From the NCBI RefSeq assembly GCF_021538615.1, contig NZ_JAJHIZ010000003.1, positions 3,534,001-3,598,000 on the forward strand: 64,000 nucleotides of DNA, given 5' to 3'. The notes under the pieces were generated by a model, which worked only from the letters and a program-made list of their open reading frames with translations, was not told where the DNA came from and searched no databases. Both the position numbers and the translations under genes were made by a program. Positions 16,340-24,757 of the stretch are shown piece after piece; position 1 is the first letter of the stretch; the number at the start of each line of letters is the position of its first letter. This DNA comes from Niabella agricola. Lineage in GTDB: Bacteria > Bacteroidota > Bacteroidia > Chitinophagales > Chitinophagaceae.

Positions 16340-18697
16340 ATGCAGGACTATTTAGCAGGATTGAATGAACGGCAGAAAGAAGCCGTATTACATATCGACG
16401 GCCCTTTAATGATCATCGCCGGAGCCGGTAGCGGAAAAACCAAGGTACTCACCACACGTATTGCCCACCTGATGGCAAAGGGTATAGATGCGTTTAATAT
16501 ACTGGCGCTCACATTTACCAACAAAGCGGCCCGGGAAATGAAAGAACGGATTGAGCGGATCCTGGGAAACAATGAAGCCCGCAATCTGTACATCGGAACC
16601 TTTCACAGTGTATTTGCAAGAATCCTCCGGTCGGAGGCACACCGCATCGGGTACCCCAACAGTTTTACTATTTACGATACGGATGACGCCAAAAGCGTGG
16701 TAAAAACCGTCATCAATGAAATGCAGCTGGATGATAAACTGTATAAGCCGGCAACGGTGTATAACCGAATCTCTTCGGCAAAGAACGCGCTGGTTAGCCC
16801 GATGGAGTATGCAACGGACTATCATATCCAGCAGGAAGACCTGCGGGCCAACCGCCCGGCCATCGCAAAGATCTATGATGCTTACTGCAAGCGCTGCTTT
16901 AAGAACGGAGCGATGGATTTTGATGACCTGCTGCTGAAGTTCTATGAGTTGTTAAAAAGCTTTCCGGAAGTGCTGAGCAAGTACCAGCATAAATTCCGGT
17001 ACATAATGATTGATGAGTACCAGGATACCAACCCTGCGCAGTATGAAATCGTGAAACTGCTTGGAGCAATGCATGAAAATGTTTGCGTGGTGGGAGATGA
17101 TGCGCAAAGTATTTATAGCTTCCGCGGAGCCACCATTCAGAACATCCTGCAGTTTCAGAAAGATTATGATGATGTAAAGGTGGTAAAACTGGAGCAGAAC
17201 TACCGGAGCACCCAAACCATTATTCATGCAGCCAACGAAGTGATCCGGAATAATAAGGCCCAGATCCCGAAAGTACTGTTTACCGAAAATGCCAACGGGG
17301 AAAAGATCCGGATCGTTCGCACCATGACGGATAATGATGAAGGCAAATTTGTGGCCGACACGATCCAGGAACAGAAACTGCGCAATCATTTTTCCAATAA
17401 GGATTTTGCCATTTTATACCGTACCAATGCCCAGAGCCGCGCTTTTGAAGAAGCATTGCGACGTATGAATATCCCATATACAATGTACGGAGGCGTGAGC
17501 TTCTATCAGCGTAAGGAGGTAAAAGACCTGGTGGCATACCTGCGGTTGATTGTAAACAGCCGGGATGAAGAGGCGCTTAAAAGAATCATTAATTATCCCG
17601 TAAGAGGAATCGGGAAGACCACGATCGACCGGGTGCTGCTGCTGGCCAACACGCACCAGATCACCATGTGGGAAGTGCTGGAAAAAGCCGATCAACTGGG
17701 GTTCCGCGCCGGTACGTTGAGCGCGATCCAGGATTTTGTGGTAATGATCAAAAGCTTTTCCAGCATGTTGGAAAAACAGACCGCTTACGATGTAGCCTTT
17801 CACGTAGGAAAGCAAACCAACCTGGTGAAGGAGCTTTTTAATGATAAAAGTACTGAAGGGTTACAGCGTTATGAAAATATCCAGGAATTATTGAACTCTA
17901 TTAAAGAATGGGTAGAAAGTCCGGATAATGAAGAAGGCGAGGTGATTGATAAGAGCCTGGGTGCCTACCTGCAGCAGATTACGTTGCTGACCGACTCCGA
18001 TAATAAGGATCCGGATGCTGATACGGTAAAACTGATGACCATCCATGCGGCGAAGGGACTGGAATTTGCCTGTGTGTTTGCCGCCGGGCTGGAAGAGCAG
18101 CTGTTTCCCAATGCTATGGCTATTAATACGAGGGAGGAACTGGAGGAAGAGCGGCGGTTGTTTTATGTAGTGGTTACCCGGGCTAAAAACAAGCTATGGA
18201 TCACCTATGCGAATACCCGTTACAAATTTGGATCCCTGGTACAAAATGAACCCAGCCGGTTCATTGAAGAACTGCCCAAGGATCATATCGACAATACCTA
18301 CGCGGGGGGCGGCACCAAAATGCAAAGCTCTTTTGGATTTGGCAGCACCGGTTCCGTATATGAACGGATGAACGGGGGCGGGTGGAGTTCTGGCAATAGC
18401 GCTTTGTCGGCGGAAAAAAAATACGGTCCGCCGCCTGCAAAGAAAACGACTCCCGAATACCTGGGGCCCAAGCCGGAGCCCCGGAAGGTAGTAGAACATA
18501 CGCCTTCGGTCGATTTTCAGGCAAGTGATATCAACGATATTGCCGTTGGACAAAAAGTGGAGCACCAGAAATTTGGGTTTGGCGAAGTACTGAAACTGGA
18601 GGGCAACCAGCATAACCGGATGGCGATCATCCGGTTTGATGTCAACGGAGAGAAGAAAATTCTCCTGAACTACGCCCGTCTCAAAATTTTATCCTGA
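16340..18697 (+). CDS. UvrD/PcrA-type ATP-dependent DNA helicase
   Basis: This 785-residue superfamily 1A helicase starts at the ATG at 16340 (MQDYLAGLNERQKEAV). The ATG at 16307 adds eleven unlikely residues. Motifs are Q (LNERQKEAV), Walker A AGAGSGKT, LTFTNKAAREM, Walker B/DEYQDTNPAQ, GDDAQSIYSFRGA, QNYRSTQ, and the late motifs LMTIHAAKGLEF and VVTRAKNKL. The C-terminal tail ends in a Tudor-like segment (VGQKVEHQKFGFGEVLKLEG), as in PcrA. It acts in mismatch and nucleotide-excision repair and in removing RecA filaments. Confidence 0.94.
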   Translation: MQDYLAGLNERQKEAVLHIDGPLMIIAGAGSGKTKVLTTRIAHLMAKGIDAFNILALTFTNKAAREMKERIERILGNNEARNLYIGTFHSVFARILRSEAHRIGYPNSFTIYDTDDAKSVVKTVINEMQLDDKLYKPATVYNRISSAKNALVSPMEYATDYHIQQEDLRANRPAIAKIYDAYCKRCFKNGAMDFDDLLLKFYELLKSFPEVLSKYQHKFRYIMIDEYQDTNPAQYEIVKLLGAMHENVCVVGDDAQSIYSFRGATIQNILQFQKDYDDVKVVKLEQNYRSTQTIIHAANEVIRNNKAQIPKVLFTENANGEKIRIVRTMTDNDEGKFVADTIQEQKLRNHFSNKDFAILYRTNAQSRAFEEALRRMNIPYTMYGGVSFYQRKEVKDLVAYLRLIVNSRDEEALKRIINYPVRGIGKTTIDRVLLLANTHQITMWEVLEKADQLGFRAGTLSAIQDFVVMIKSFSSMLEKQTAYDVAFHVGKQTNLVKELFNDKSTEGLQRYENIQELLNSIKEWVESPDNEEGEVIDKSLGAYLQQITLLTDSDNKDPDADTVKLMTIHAAKGLEFACVFAAGLEEQLFPNAMAINTREELEEERRLFYVVVTRAKNKLWITYANTRYKFGSLVQNEPSRFIEELPKDHIDNTYAGGGTKMQSSFGFGSTGSVYERMNGGGWSSGNSALSAEKKYGPPPAKKTTPEYLGPKPEPRKVVEHTPSVDFQASDINDIAVGQKVEHQKFGFGEVLKLEGNQHNRMAIIRFDVNGEKKILLNYARLKILS

Positions 18698-18764
18698 TTT
18701 TTTTCTTAATATTAGAAAAAAGCTTTATTCTTACTCCTTGATTATTAATTAAATAAAGTCAAGG

Positions 18765-18776
18765 CAATGATCATTG
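18765..18776. repeat. 12-bp perfect palindrome CAATGATCATTG
   Basis: The palindrome lies in the gap between the helicase gene and the transposase-like gene. Further downstream, GAACATT (18846-18852) and AATGTTC (18885-18891) form a second, spaced inverted repeat. These may be regulatory sites for the gene at 18902; no protein can be assigned. Confidence 0.35.
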
Positions 18777-18901
18777 TATAAAATTTGGAATCAATTTACA
18801 ATAATTGGAACAAGTTTTGCCCTCAATGAAACATTAACATTTAATGAACATTCTCCGGGATGGGACCAAATGGTAATTGAATCAAATGTTCGAATAAAGT
18901 C

Positions 18902-19531
18902 ATGGATAACGAACGGGTTATATCATTTGATGATCACGGGTGTTATTTTTTAACATTGGAAACCGTTGATCTCACCGACATCTTTATCAGACCGGTGTAC
19001 AAACAGATTATTGTGCATACCCTCAACCATTATATCAGCAGCAAAGGGTTGATTGTGTATGGCTGGTGCCTGATGCCCAGTAAATTATATATTATCTGCC
19101 AGGTACAAAAAAACACCTCCTTTAAAGATCTCAGAAAAGCATTTAAGCAATTCACAACAGAAAAAGTGATAGAGGCCGTATATAACGAGCCGGAAGAACG
19201 CCGGCAATGGCTGATTGAACATTTTCAGAAAAATTATGGGTTCCTGGGTGCCCAAAAAAAGCTCGAGGTATGGAAACGGGTAAAAGAAATGTTATCGATC
19301 GACCTGGCGCGTCCCGAGATTATGGCAGAGCACCTGGAGCTGCTTCACAACATTCCCGTACAGGAGCGGATTGTGCGGTACGCCTCGGATTTTATCTATA
19401 GCTCAGCATCGGATTATGAAACCGGCACGGAGGGACTGGTAAAGATCGCCCGGCTAAGTGCCGTGGAGCAAGCCCTGGACGATATTGAAAACCGCAAAAG
19501 CATGTTTAAGACAAAATTTAGTCGCCGATAA
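18902..19531 (+). CDS. Degenerate REP-associated tyrosine transposase (RAYT)-like protein
   Basis: This 209-residue protein has the outline of IS200/RAYT-type Y1 transposases: YFLTLETVDLTDIFIRPVYK, GLIVYGWCLMPSK, FKDLRKAFKQFTTEKVI, HLELLHNIPVQERIV and the end-signature FIYSSASDY. The catalytic His-hydrophobe-His motif, which should follow GWCLMPS, reads KLY instead, and no catalytic Tyr stands out. The frame is intact over the full family length, so it is more like a domesticated, inactive family member than a decaying one. It is followed by a terminator at 19561-19591. Confidence 0.72.
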   Translation: MDNERVISFDDHGCYFLTLETVDLTDIFIRPVYKQIIVHTLNHYISSKGLIVYGWCLMPSKLYIICQVQKNTSFKDLRKAFKQFTTEKVIEAVYNEPEERRQWLIEHFQKNYGFLGAQKKLEVWKRVKEMLSIDLARPEIMAEHLELLHNIPVQERIVRYASDFIYSSASDYETGTEGLVKIARLSAVEQALDDIENRKSMFKTKFSRR

Positions 19532-19553
19532 AAAATATCAGCGGTTAATCAAA

Positions 19554-19561
19554 TATTTTTG
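19554..19561 (+). promoter_or_regulatory. -7 box (TATTTTTG) before the GH25 gene
   Basis: TATTTTTG matches TAnnTTTG. If used, transcription would start around 19566-19568, within the 5' arm of the hairpin at 19561-19582, destroying most of the hairpin in that transcript. No good -33 box is visible. Confidence 0.35.
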
Positions 19562-19591
19562 CCGGGTTCGTTAGAACCCGGCAAGTTTTTT
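19561..19591 (+). terminator. Intrinsic terminator directly before the GH25 start codon
   Basis: GCCGGGTTC (19561-19569), loop GTTA, and GAACCCGGC (19574-19582) form a perfect 9-bp GC-rich stem. A T-tract runs to 19591, two bases before the ATG at 19593. It terminates the transposase-like gene and would stop read-through into the lysozyme gene. Confidence 0.8.
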
Positions 19592-19592
19592 T

Positions 19593-20384
19593 ATGGCAGT
19601 CAGAAAAAAAAGAAGGCGGAAGAAAAAAGGTATGTCGTACCAGTGGAAACTGGTATTATCCCTGCTCGTGCTGGCCTTATTGATAGGAGGACTTTTTGTA
19701 CTGGACTGGAGCCGGCGGTTTGAGCTGGAAGTAAAGCGGTATCCCGAGTTTGGGATTGAAATCCCGGTAGACTACTCCCTTCATGGCATCGATGTGTCGC
19801 GATATCAAAAGCGCATCAACTGGGAGGAAGTAAAGGCCATGGACATACAGCATATCCGCATTAGCTTTGCATTTATCAAGGCTACGGAAGGAGAAAAGGA
19901 CCTGGATCTGCAGTTTAAGCGTAACTGGAAGAATGCTCGTCAAACCGGGTTGCCCATTGGCGCCTACCATTTTTTTATCCCTTCCAGGGACCCGGTAAAG
20001 CAGGCGGTAAACTTTATTAAAAATGTAAGGCTGAAGCCCGGCGATCTGCCGCCCGTGCTCGATGTAGAACAAACCAATAACCTTCCGGCTCCGGTAATCC
20101 AGGCCCGTTCAAAAGCATGGCTGCAACTGGTGGAACAACATTACGGAGTTAAGCCTGTAGTCTATACCAATGCTGATTTTTATGAAAAATACCTTGGAAA
20201 GGCTTTTGACGAGTATCCCTTATGGGTGGCACACTACTATGAAAAGCGAAAGCCACGTATAAAACGCAACTGGGCTTTATGGCAGCACAATGACGCGGGA
20301 CATGTGAACGGGATCGACGCAAACGTAGACTTTAATGTCTTTAACGGCGACTCTGTTACTTTTCGTGCTTTTTTGATCCAATAA
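19593..20384 (+). CDS. GH25 lysozyme (1,4-beta-N-acetylmuramidase)-like protein, membrane-anchored
   Basis: This 263-residue protein has a very basic N-terminus (about residues 4-12), one membrane helix (about 19-37) and a GH25 domain. Recognisable elements are HGIDVSRYQKRINW, FAFIKATEG, GAYHFF, the catalytic LDVEQ region, PVVYTN, WVAHYY and WALWQHNDAG. It would face the periplasm from an N-terminal anchor and cut peptidoglycan glycan chains. The start could instead be the ATG at 19632, which would move it away from the terminator T-tract and remove the basic stretch. Confidence 0.88.
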   Translation: MAVRKKRRRKKKGMSYQWKLVLSLLVLALLIGGLFVLDWSRRFELEVKRYPEFGIEIPVDYSLHGIDVSRYQKRINWEEVKAMDIQHIRISFAFIKATEGEKDLDLQFKRNWKNARQTGLPIGAYHFFIPSRDPVKQAVNFIKNVRLKPGDLPPVLDVEQTNNLPAPVIQARSKAWLQLVEQHYGVKPVVYTNADFYEKYLGKAFDEYPLWVAHYYEKRKPRIKRNWALWQHNDAGHVNGIDANVDFNVFNGDSVTFRAFLIQ

Positions 20385-20418
20385 CCGGCAGCCCTGCTTT
20401 TGCTAAGGATTGCAGCAG

Positions 20419-20748
20419 CTATTTTTTTGCGTTCGCATTTACATATTGTGTCACCTGCGATACCTGGAGATCATTGAGCTTGGCCTTTTTTACCATTGAA
20501 TTCAGGATCGGTTTCCATTCATCCTGCGTCCAGTCGGCCACATTTTTTGCCTTATGGCATTTCGTGCACTTTATTTCGTAAATAGCCTTTCCGGCCACCA
20601 GCGGATTGCTGGAACTGAAGTCTGCGGTATCCGCCTTATTGCCGGCAACCGGCTCAACCGGCCTGTTGGGTATGGTTGGCGCGGCTTTGCGGTTACAACT
20701 GAAAATAACAACAGCGGATACAAAAAACAGACCTGCTAATTTCTTCAT
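20419..20748 (-). CDS. Small c-type cytochrome lipoprotein (paralogue 1)
   Basis: This 109-residue protein has a lipoprotein signal (VVIFSC) and a single haem c site CTKCH. A downstream Met (ILNSMVKKAKLN) may be the second haem ligand. It closely resembles the gene at 20845-21162. It is predicted to be a monohaem cytochrome on the periplasmic side of a membrane, used for electron transfer; the partners are unknown. Confidence 0.82.
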   Translation of the reverse strand: MKKLAGLFFVSAVVIFSCNRKAAPTIPNRPVEPVAGNKADTADFSSSNPLVAGKAIYEIKCTKCHKAKNVADWTQDEWKPILNSMVKKAKLNDLQVSQVTQYVNANAKK

Positions 20749-20800
20749 ATATTCTGGAATGGTTTATGCAATATTAATCATAAGCCATTAAAAAATAAAA

Positions 20801-20822
20801 AACCTCCTGTTAAAAGGAGGTT
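20801..20822. terminator. Terminator between the two cytochrome genes
   Basis: AACCTCCT (20801-20808) and AGGAGGTT (20815-20822) form an 8-bp stem. On the minus strand the stem is followed by a run of U, so it terminates the gene at 20845-21162. The downstream copy therefore appears to have separate transcription. Confidence 0.7.
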
Positions 20823-20844
20823 TACTTTTATAAGACAGTGGTTG

Positions 20845-21162
20845 TTATTTTTTTGCATTGGCGTATACATAAGCCGAAACCTGCTCGATCTCTTCCTTGC
20901 TCAGCTTGGCCTTTTTAGTCATGGAGGCCAATATCGGTCTTAATTCTTCATACGATTTGGAGGCAACAGCTTTATCTTTTGCTCCGTGGCACTTGGTACA
21001 TTTTGTAGTAAAGATCGTATGACCGGCATCAATGGTAGCCTGGTTACTGCTAACACTGGAAGCCTCTGGAATGATAGCGTCTGTAGTGGTTGGCGACGCT
21101 TTGGGGGTACAGGCAACAGCCGCTACCAGGGCAATGTATGCACAAAGAATTATCTTTTTCAT
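20845..21162 (-). CDS. Small c-type cytochrome lipoprotein (paralogue 2)
   Basis: This 105-residue protein has the lipobox VAAVAC, the haem c motif CTKCHGAK and a Met in ILASMTKKAKLS. It is a paralogue of the product at 20419-20748, sharing the VYANAKK-type end. It is predicted to be a periplasm-facing monohaem cytochrome anchored by lipid. A terminator (20801-20822) follows it. Confidence 0.82.
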   Translation of the reverse strand: MKKIILCAYIALVAAVACTPKASPTTTDAIIPEASSVSSNQATIDAGHTIFTTKCTKCHGAKDKAVASKSYEELRPILASMTKKAKLSKEEIEQVSAYVYANAKK

Positions 21163-21279
21163 AAACGATTGTTTTCATAAAATTAGCAATAAATAAGCCA
21201 ACTTACAATTCCATGACAATTATTTTTTGAGGTTAAGCCTGAAATCGGGTGCCGGTATGATCAAACCTTTACAGGGCTT

Positions 21280-21900
21280 TTAGATGCTCCTGGGGTTTGA
21301 GGAGTAGGAGCGGTACTCCTTTATCCAGTGGAGAAAGCCAAAAATGACGATGCCGGTAAAGATGAGGTACTCCAGGCTATAGAACCGGATACCTTTTACA
21401 TAATAAAGCACCGTAGCGGCAATGTCTACCAACAGCCAGATGATCCAGCACTCGATTTTTTTCTGAATCATGTAAAAAGTAGCCAGGATGCTCATGATCA
21501 TGATAAAGGAATCTGCAAAAGGAAAGGAGCTGGGTGCAGAGAAAATTTTAGGAAACCATTCATGCAGACGGCCTGCAAAATTTCCCAGTAGGAACGTGCC
21601 GGCTCCGGCCAGCAGAATGGTGCGTGTTAACTGTGCCGGTTTCATAAAACTAACTTTCAGTTGTTTTTTAGTATCTGCTTCAAACACCCGGGGATGCGCC
21701 CAGCGCCACCAGCCCATGATATTGGTAATAAGAAAAAAGACCTGCAGCAGCATATCCGGATACAGGTGTACCTGGTAGTACAGCAAGAAGGAAAGGATCA
21801 CATTTACGATGCCTACGGGCCAACTGATGATATGTGCGCGGGCAGAAAGCCAGGTGGCTGCAAGACCGCTCAGCACTCCAAAAAATTCAAGGTAACTCAT
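21280..21900 (-). CDS. pnuC: Nicotinamide riboside transporter PnuC
   Basis: This 206-residue inner-membrane protein has about seven helices and the PnuC signatures: GLAATWLSARAHIISWPVGI, LYPDMLLQVFF, MGWWRW and WIIWLLVDI. PnuC carries nicotinamide riboside by facilitated diffusion for NAD salvage. A -7 box lies at 21939-21946. I find no recognisable NAD or TPP riboswitch in its short leader. De novo NAD synthesis (nadB) is also in the window, at 31128. Confidence 0.88.
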   Translation of the reverse strand: MSYLEFFGVLSGLAATWLSARAHIISWPVGIVNVILSFLLYYQVHLYPDMLLQVFFLITNIMGWWRWAHPRVFEADTKKQLKVSFMKPAQLTRTILLAGAGTFLLGNFAGRLHEWFPKIFSAPSSFPFADSFIMIMSILATFYMIQKKIECWIIWLLVDIAATVLYYVKGIRFYSLEYLIFTGIVIFGFLHWIKEYRSYSSNPRSI

Positions 21901-21938
21901 GGAATATCCCAGTACCCGAAAGAGCTCGGTTTGGATGT

Positions 21939-21946
21939 CAAAAATA
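21939..21946 (-). promoter_or_regulatory. -7 box (TATTTTTG) for pnuC
   Basis: Minus-strand TATTTTTG matches TAnnTTTG. The leader to the ATG at 21900 is about 33 nt. Confidence 0.45.
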
Positions 21947-22054
21947 TGTTTCAGTGTGATTGTGTTTTATGTGATCACTTTCATGCCAGGTAAACTTTAC
22001 ATATCGGCAAAATCTGCTGCTCATACAACCTGAAGATAATGCATTCTCAAATAT

Positions 22055-22108
22055 GTCGGGTCGCTGCCCGGGGTTCCAGACGGTAATCCTGGAACAGGAA
22101 TGCCCGAC
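22055..22108. other. Compact nested hairpin element between serS and pnuC
   Basis: Outer arms GTCGGG (22055-22060) and CCCGAC (22103-22108) enclose a perfect inner stem, GTTCCAG (22073-22079) and CTGGAAC (22089-22095). It lies upstream of the predicted pnuC promoter, so it is probably not a pnuC leader. It could be a small RNA, ending at the terminator at 22141-22163 on the plus strand, or a REP-like element. Confidence 0.4.
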
Positions 22109-22140
22109 CGCTAGCTGGCAGTATGATAACAAATAAAAAA

Positions 22141-22163
22141 AACGTCAATTTTGAATTGACGTT
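22141..22163. terminator. Terminator of serS (bidirectional)
   Basis: AACGTCAATT (22141-22150) and AATTGACGTT (22154-22163) form a 10-bp stem with a 3-nt loop. There are T-runs on both outer sides, so it can terminate serS on the minus strand and also a plus-strand transcript. Confidence 0.75.
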
Positions 22164-22201
22164 TTTTAAAAACGAGACTTAAATGCTATATCTGCAATGG
22201 C

Positions 22202-23476
22202 TTATTTTGTAATTGCTTCTTTTCCGAAATACGGCACCAACACCCTGGGCAGCCGGATTTGATCGCCCTGCTGATTATTTTCCAGCAAACAGGCTACGAT
22301 ACGCGGCAATGCCAGTGCGCTGCCGTTAAGTGAATGAACCAGCTGGGTTTTACCATTCTCGTCTTTGAAGCGGATCTTCATCCGGTTGGTTTGATAGGCC
22401 TCAAAGTTAGAAGTGGAGCTTACTTCCAGCCAGCGTTCCTGGGCGGCGCTGTATACTTCAAAATCGTACGTAAGCGCAGAGGTGAACGACATATCTCCGC
22501 CGCAAAGTCGCAGGATGCGGTAGGGCAGTTCCAGGCTTTGCAGTAGTTTTTCTACGTGGGCCACCATTTCTTCCAGTGCTCCATAGCTTTTGTCGGGATG
22601 AGTAAGTTGTACGATCTCTACTTTTTCAAACTGGTGTACCCGGTTAAGACCGCGCACATCTTTACCAAAGCTGCCGGCCTCACGTCGGAAGCAGGGGGAG
22701 TAGGCCGTCATCTTCACCGGTAATTGTTCCGGTTTCAGAATCGTGTCGCGGTAAATATTCGTTACCGGGACCTCGGAAGTGGGGATCATATAAAAATTAT
22801 CCGCGGGCATATGATACATCTGCCCTTCTTTATCGGGCAACTGTCCCGTACCGTAGGCCGAGGCTTCATTAACCATAAACGGGGGAAGGTATTCCGTATA
22901 ACCTGCCGCTATGTTCTCGTTCAGGAAATATTGAACCAGTGCACGTTGTAACCGGGCTCCCTGGCCTTTATACAAGGGGAAGCCACTGCCGGTTATTTTG
23001 GCGCCGGTTTCAAAATCAACCAGGTCAAATGTTTTGATCAGATCCCAATGCGGTACCGCATCGGCGCCCAGTACAGGCCTGGTACCGTTTTCCCGTACCA
23101 CTTCGTTGTCTTCCGCGCTATGCCCCGGAGGAACCAGGGGTGCGGGCAGGTTTGGCAGCAGTACCAGTTTTTCCTGCAGCTCTTTTTCTGTTTGGGCCAG
23201 CTGTTCACTGATGGGCTGTAGTTTTTGCTTGGCGGCGGCTACCTCTGCTTTTTTTGCTTCGGCGGCTTCTTTATCGCCCTTAGCCATTAGCTGACCGATG
23301 GCTTTTGAAGCACTGTTGATTAGGGATTGCGTGGTATCAAACTCAAGCTGCGATTTTTTACGTTGATCGTCCAGCGAAATGATTTCATCCACCAGTCCAA
23401 GCTCTTTAAAGTTCTTTACTGCCAGCCGCTGTTTAACAGCTTCTGTGTCCTGTCGTAATACCTGTAATTGCAACAT
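22202..23476 (-). CDS. serS: Seryl-tRNA synthetase
   Basis: This 424-residue class II synthetase has an N-terminal long coiled-coil arm (about residues 25-105, rich in Lys/Glu/Ala) that holds tRNA-Ser. The catalytic core has motif 2 (CFRREAGSFGKDVRGLNRVHQF) and motif 3 (HSLNGSALALPRIVACLLEN). Length and order match the family. It charges tRNA-Ser, and also supplies the start of selenocysteine synthesis where present. A -7 box lies at 23495-23502 and a terminator at 22141-22163. Confidence 0.96.
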   Translation of the reverse strand: MLQLQVLRQDTEAVKQRLAVKNFKELGLVDEIISLDDQRKKSQLEFDTTQSLINSASKAIGQLMAKGDKEAAEAKKAEVAAAKQKLQPISEQLAQTEKELQEKLVLLPNLPAPLVPPGHSAEDNEVVRENGTRPVLGADAVPHWDLIKTFDLVDFETGAKITGSGFPLYKGQGARLQRALVQYFLNENIAAGYTEYLPPFMVNEASAYGTGQLPDKEGQMYHMPADNFYMIPTSEVPVTNIYRDTILKPEQLPVKMTAYSPCFRREAGSFGKDVRGLNRVHQFEKVEIVQLTHPDKSYGALEEMVAHVEKLLQSLELPYRILRLCGGDMSFTSALTYDFEVYSAAQERWLEVSSTSNFEAYQTNRMKIRFKDENGKTQLVHSLNGSALALPRIVACLLENNQQGDQIRLPRVLVPYFGKEAITK

Positions 23477-23494
23477 GCTTCAAAAAAATTTTTG

Positions 23495-23502
23495 CAAAGA
23501 TA
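23495..23502 (-). promoter_or_regulatory. -7 box (TATCTTTG) for serS
   Basis: Minus-strand TATCTTTG matches TAnnTTTG. The start codon at 23476 lies about 18 bases downstream. Confidence 0.5.
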
Positions 23503-23654
23503 AATGTTTGTTGTTTGAGCGGTCTGCAGTTAGTTATCAGTGCTTAGCTTTTAGCCCGGGAATCCGGAATATAGAGCTTCCCGATGCAGCACGCTGAAGG
23601 CAGAAAGCTGGATGCTCGAATCAGAAATCTCAGATCATAAACCAAATAATTTAA

Positions 23655-23662
23655 TAATTTTG
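23655..23662 (+). promoter_or_regulatory. -7 box (TAATTTTG) for ctaA
   Basis: TAATTTTG matches TAnnTTTG. Only six bases separate it from the ATG at 23669, so the transcript would be leaderless or nearly so. This position also supports 23669 as the start rather than 23612. Confidence 0.5.
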
Positions 23663-23668
23663 CGCGTT

Positions 23669-24751
23669 ATGCAATTACAAAAGAATAAACCGGTTGCCAC
23701 CTGGTTGTTTATCGGCGCCGGAATGCTCATCATACAGGTTTTGTTAGGCGGACTTACAAGACTTACCGGTTCCGGGCTTTCTATTACCGAATGGCAACCG
23801 ATCCTGGGCGCCCTGCCACCAATGAACGAACAGGCCTGGAATGAGGCGTTTGAAAAGTATAAACAGATCGCGCAATTTAAATACATCCATAATCATTTTA
23901 CCCTGTCGGATTTTAAGGGCATCTATTTCTGGGAATGGCTGCACCGCGATTGGGCGCGGCTGATCGGTATTGTATTCCTGATCCCTTTTATATGGTTTAT
24001 TGTAAAAAAGAAAATAGACCGCAGTATGCTGGGGCCTATGATCATCCTCTTTTTTCTGGGTGGCCTGCAGGGGGCTATCGGCTGGATCATGGTCAGCAGC
24101 GGCGTGGGTACCGACCTGGTGTATGTAAGCCATATACGCCTGGCTGTGCATTTCCTGGCCGCCCTGCTGTTGTTGTGTTATGTGGTTTGGTTTGCGTTGA
24201 AATTAACCGTAAGGGAAGATCAGGTCGCAACCGATAACAGCATACGCCATTTTAATATCCTGCTGCTGGCCGTAATTACCTTACAGCTGATCTATGGCGC
24301 CTTTATGGCTGGCACGCATGCGGGTAAAGCGTCCATTACCTGGCCCACCATCAACGGCAGCATGATCCCTTCTGCATCGATGCTGACTGAAGGCGGTTTT
24401 TGGAGCGATATCACCCACAACCTGATTACCATTCAATTTATCCACCGTGGACTGGCCTACCTGATCACGGTACTGATGGTGGTTTTCACCCTGCGATTGA
24501 TCAGGCTTCCAAAGTTTACATTACTGTATAAAATCCGTTTCCTGCCCATGGCTCTGGTACTGGTACAGGTAGTACTGGGCATACTGGCATTGATGAACTA
24601 CCTTACCCCGGGAAAACTACTGCTCAGCATTCTTCACCAACTCGTAGGCATGCTGCTGCTGGTTTGTATGGTAGTTACCCTGTTTTTGGTAAGGAAGGCG
24701 GCGGTGCTGCAAACAAAAACAGCCATGGGTGTACCAACGACTGTTTCCTGA
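23669..24751 (+). CDS. ctaA: Haem A synthase (COX15/CtaA family)
   Basis: This 360-residue membrane protein has eight helices and the COX15 signatures QVLLGGLTRLTGSGLSITEW, FWEWLHRDWARLIG, GAIGWIMVSSG, HIRLAVHFLAALLL, IYGAFMAGTHAG and QFIHRGLAYL. The conserved histidines in these segments bind haem. It converts haem O to haem A for cytochrome oxidase. It is the two-repeat type found in Bacteroidota and proteobacteria. No ctaB or cox genes lie next to it here. Confidence 0.94.
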   Translation: MQLQKNKPVATWLFIGAGMLIIQVLLGGLTRLTGSGLSITEWQPILGALPPMNEQAWNEAFEKYKQIAQFKYIHNHFTLSDFKGIYFWEWLHRDWARLIGIVFLIPFIWFIVKKKIDRSMLGPMIILFFLGGLQGAIGWIMVSSGVGTDLVYVSHIRLAVHFLAALLLLCYVVWFALKLTVREDQVATDNSIRHFNILLLAVITLQLIYGAFMAGTHAGKASITWPTINGSMIPSASMLTEGGFWSDITHNLITIQFIHRGLAYLITVLMVVFTLRLIRLPKFTLLYKIRFLPMALVLVQVVLGILALMNYLTPGKLLLSILHQLVGMLLLVCMVVTLFLVRKAAVLQTKTAMGVPTTVS

Positions 24752-24757
24752 GTTTCT

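Noticed and set aside
18902..19531. Active IS200-type insertion sequence
   Set aside because: The His-U-His motif is replaced and I see no subterminal hairpins or TnpB gene around it.
21901..22140. Riboswitch (TPP or NAD type) upstream of pnuC
   Set aside because: No TPP-box consensus, and the structured element lies upstream of the predicted pnuC promoter rather than in its leader.
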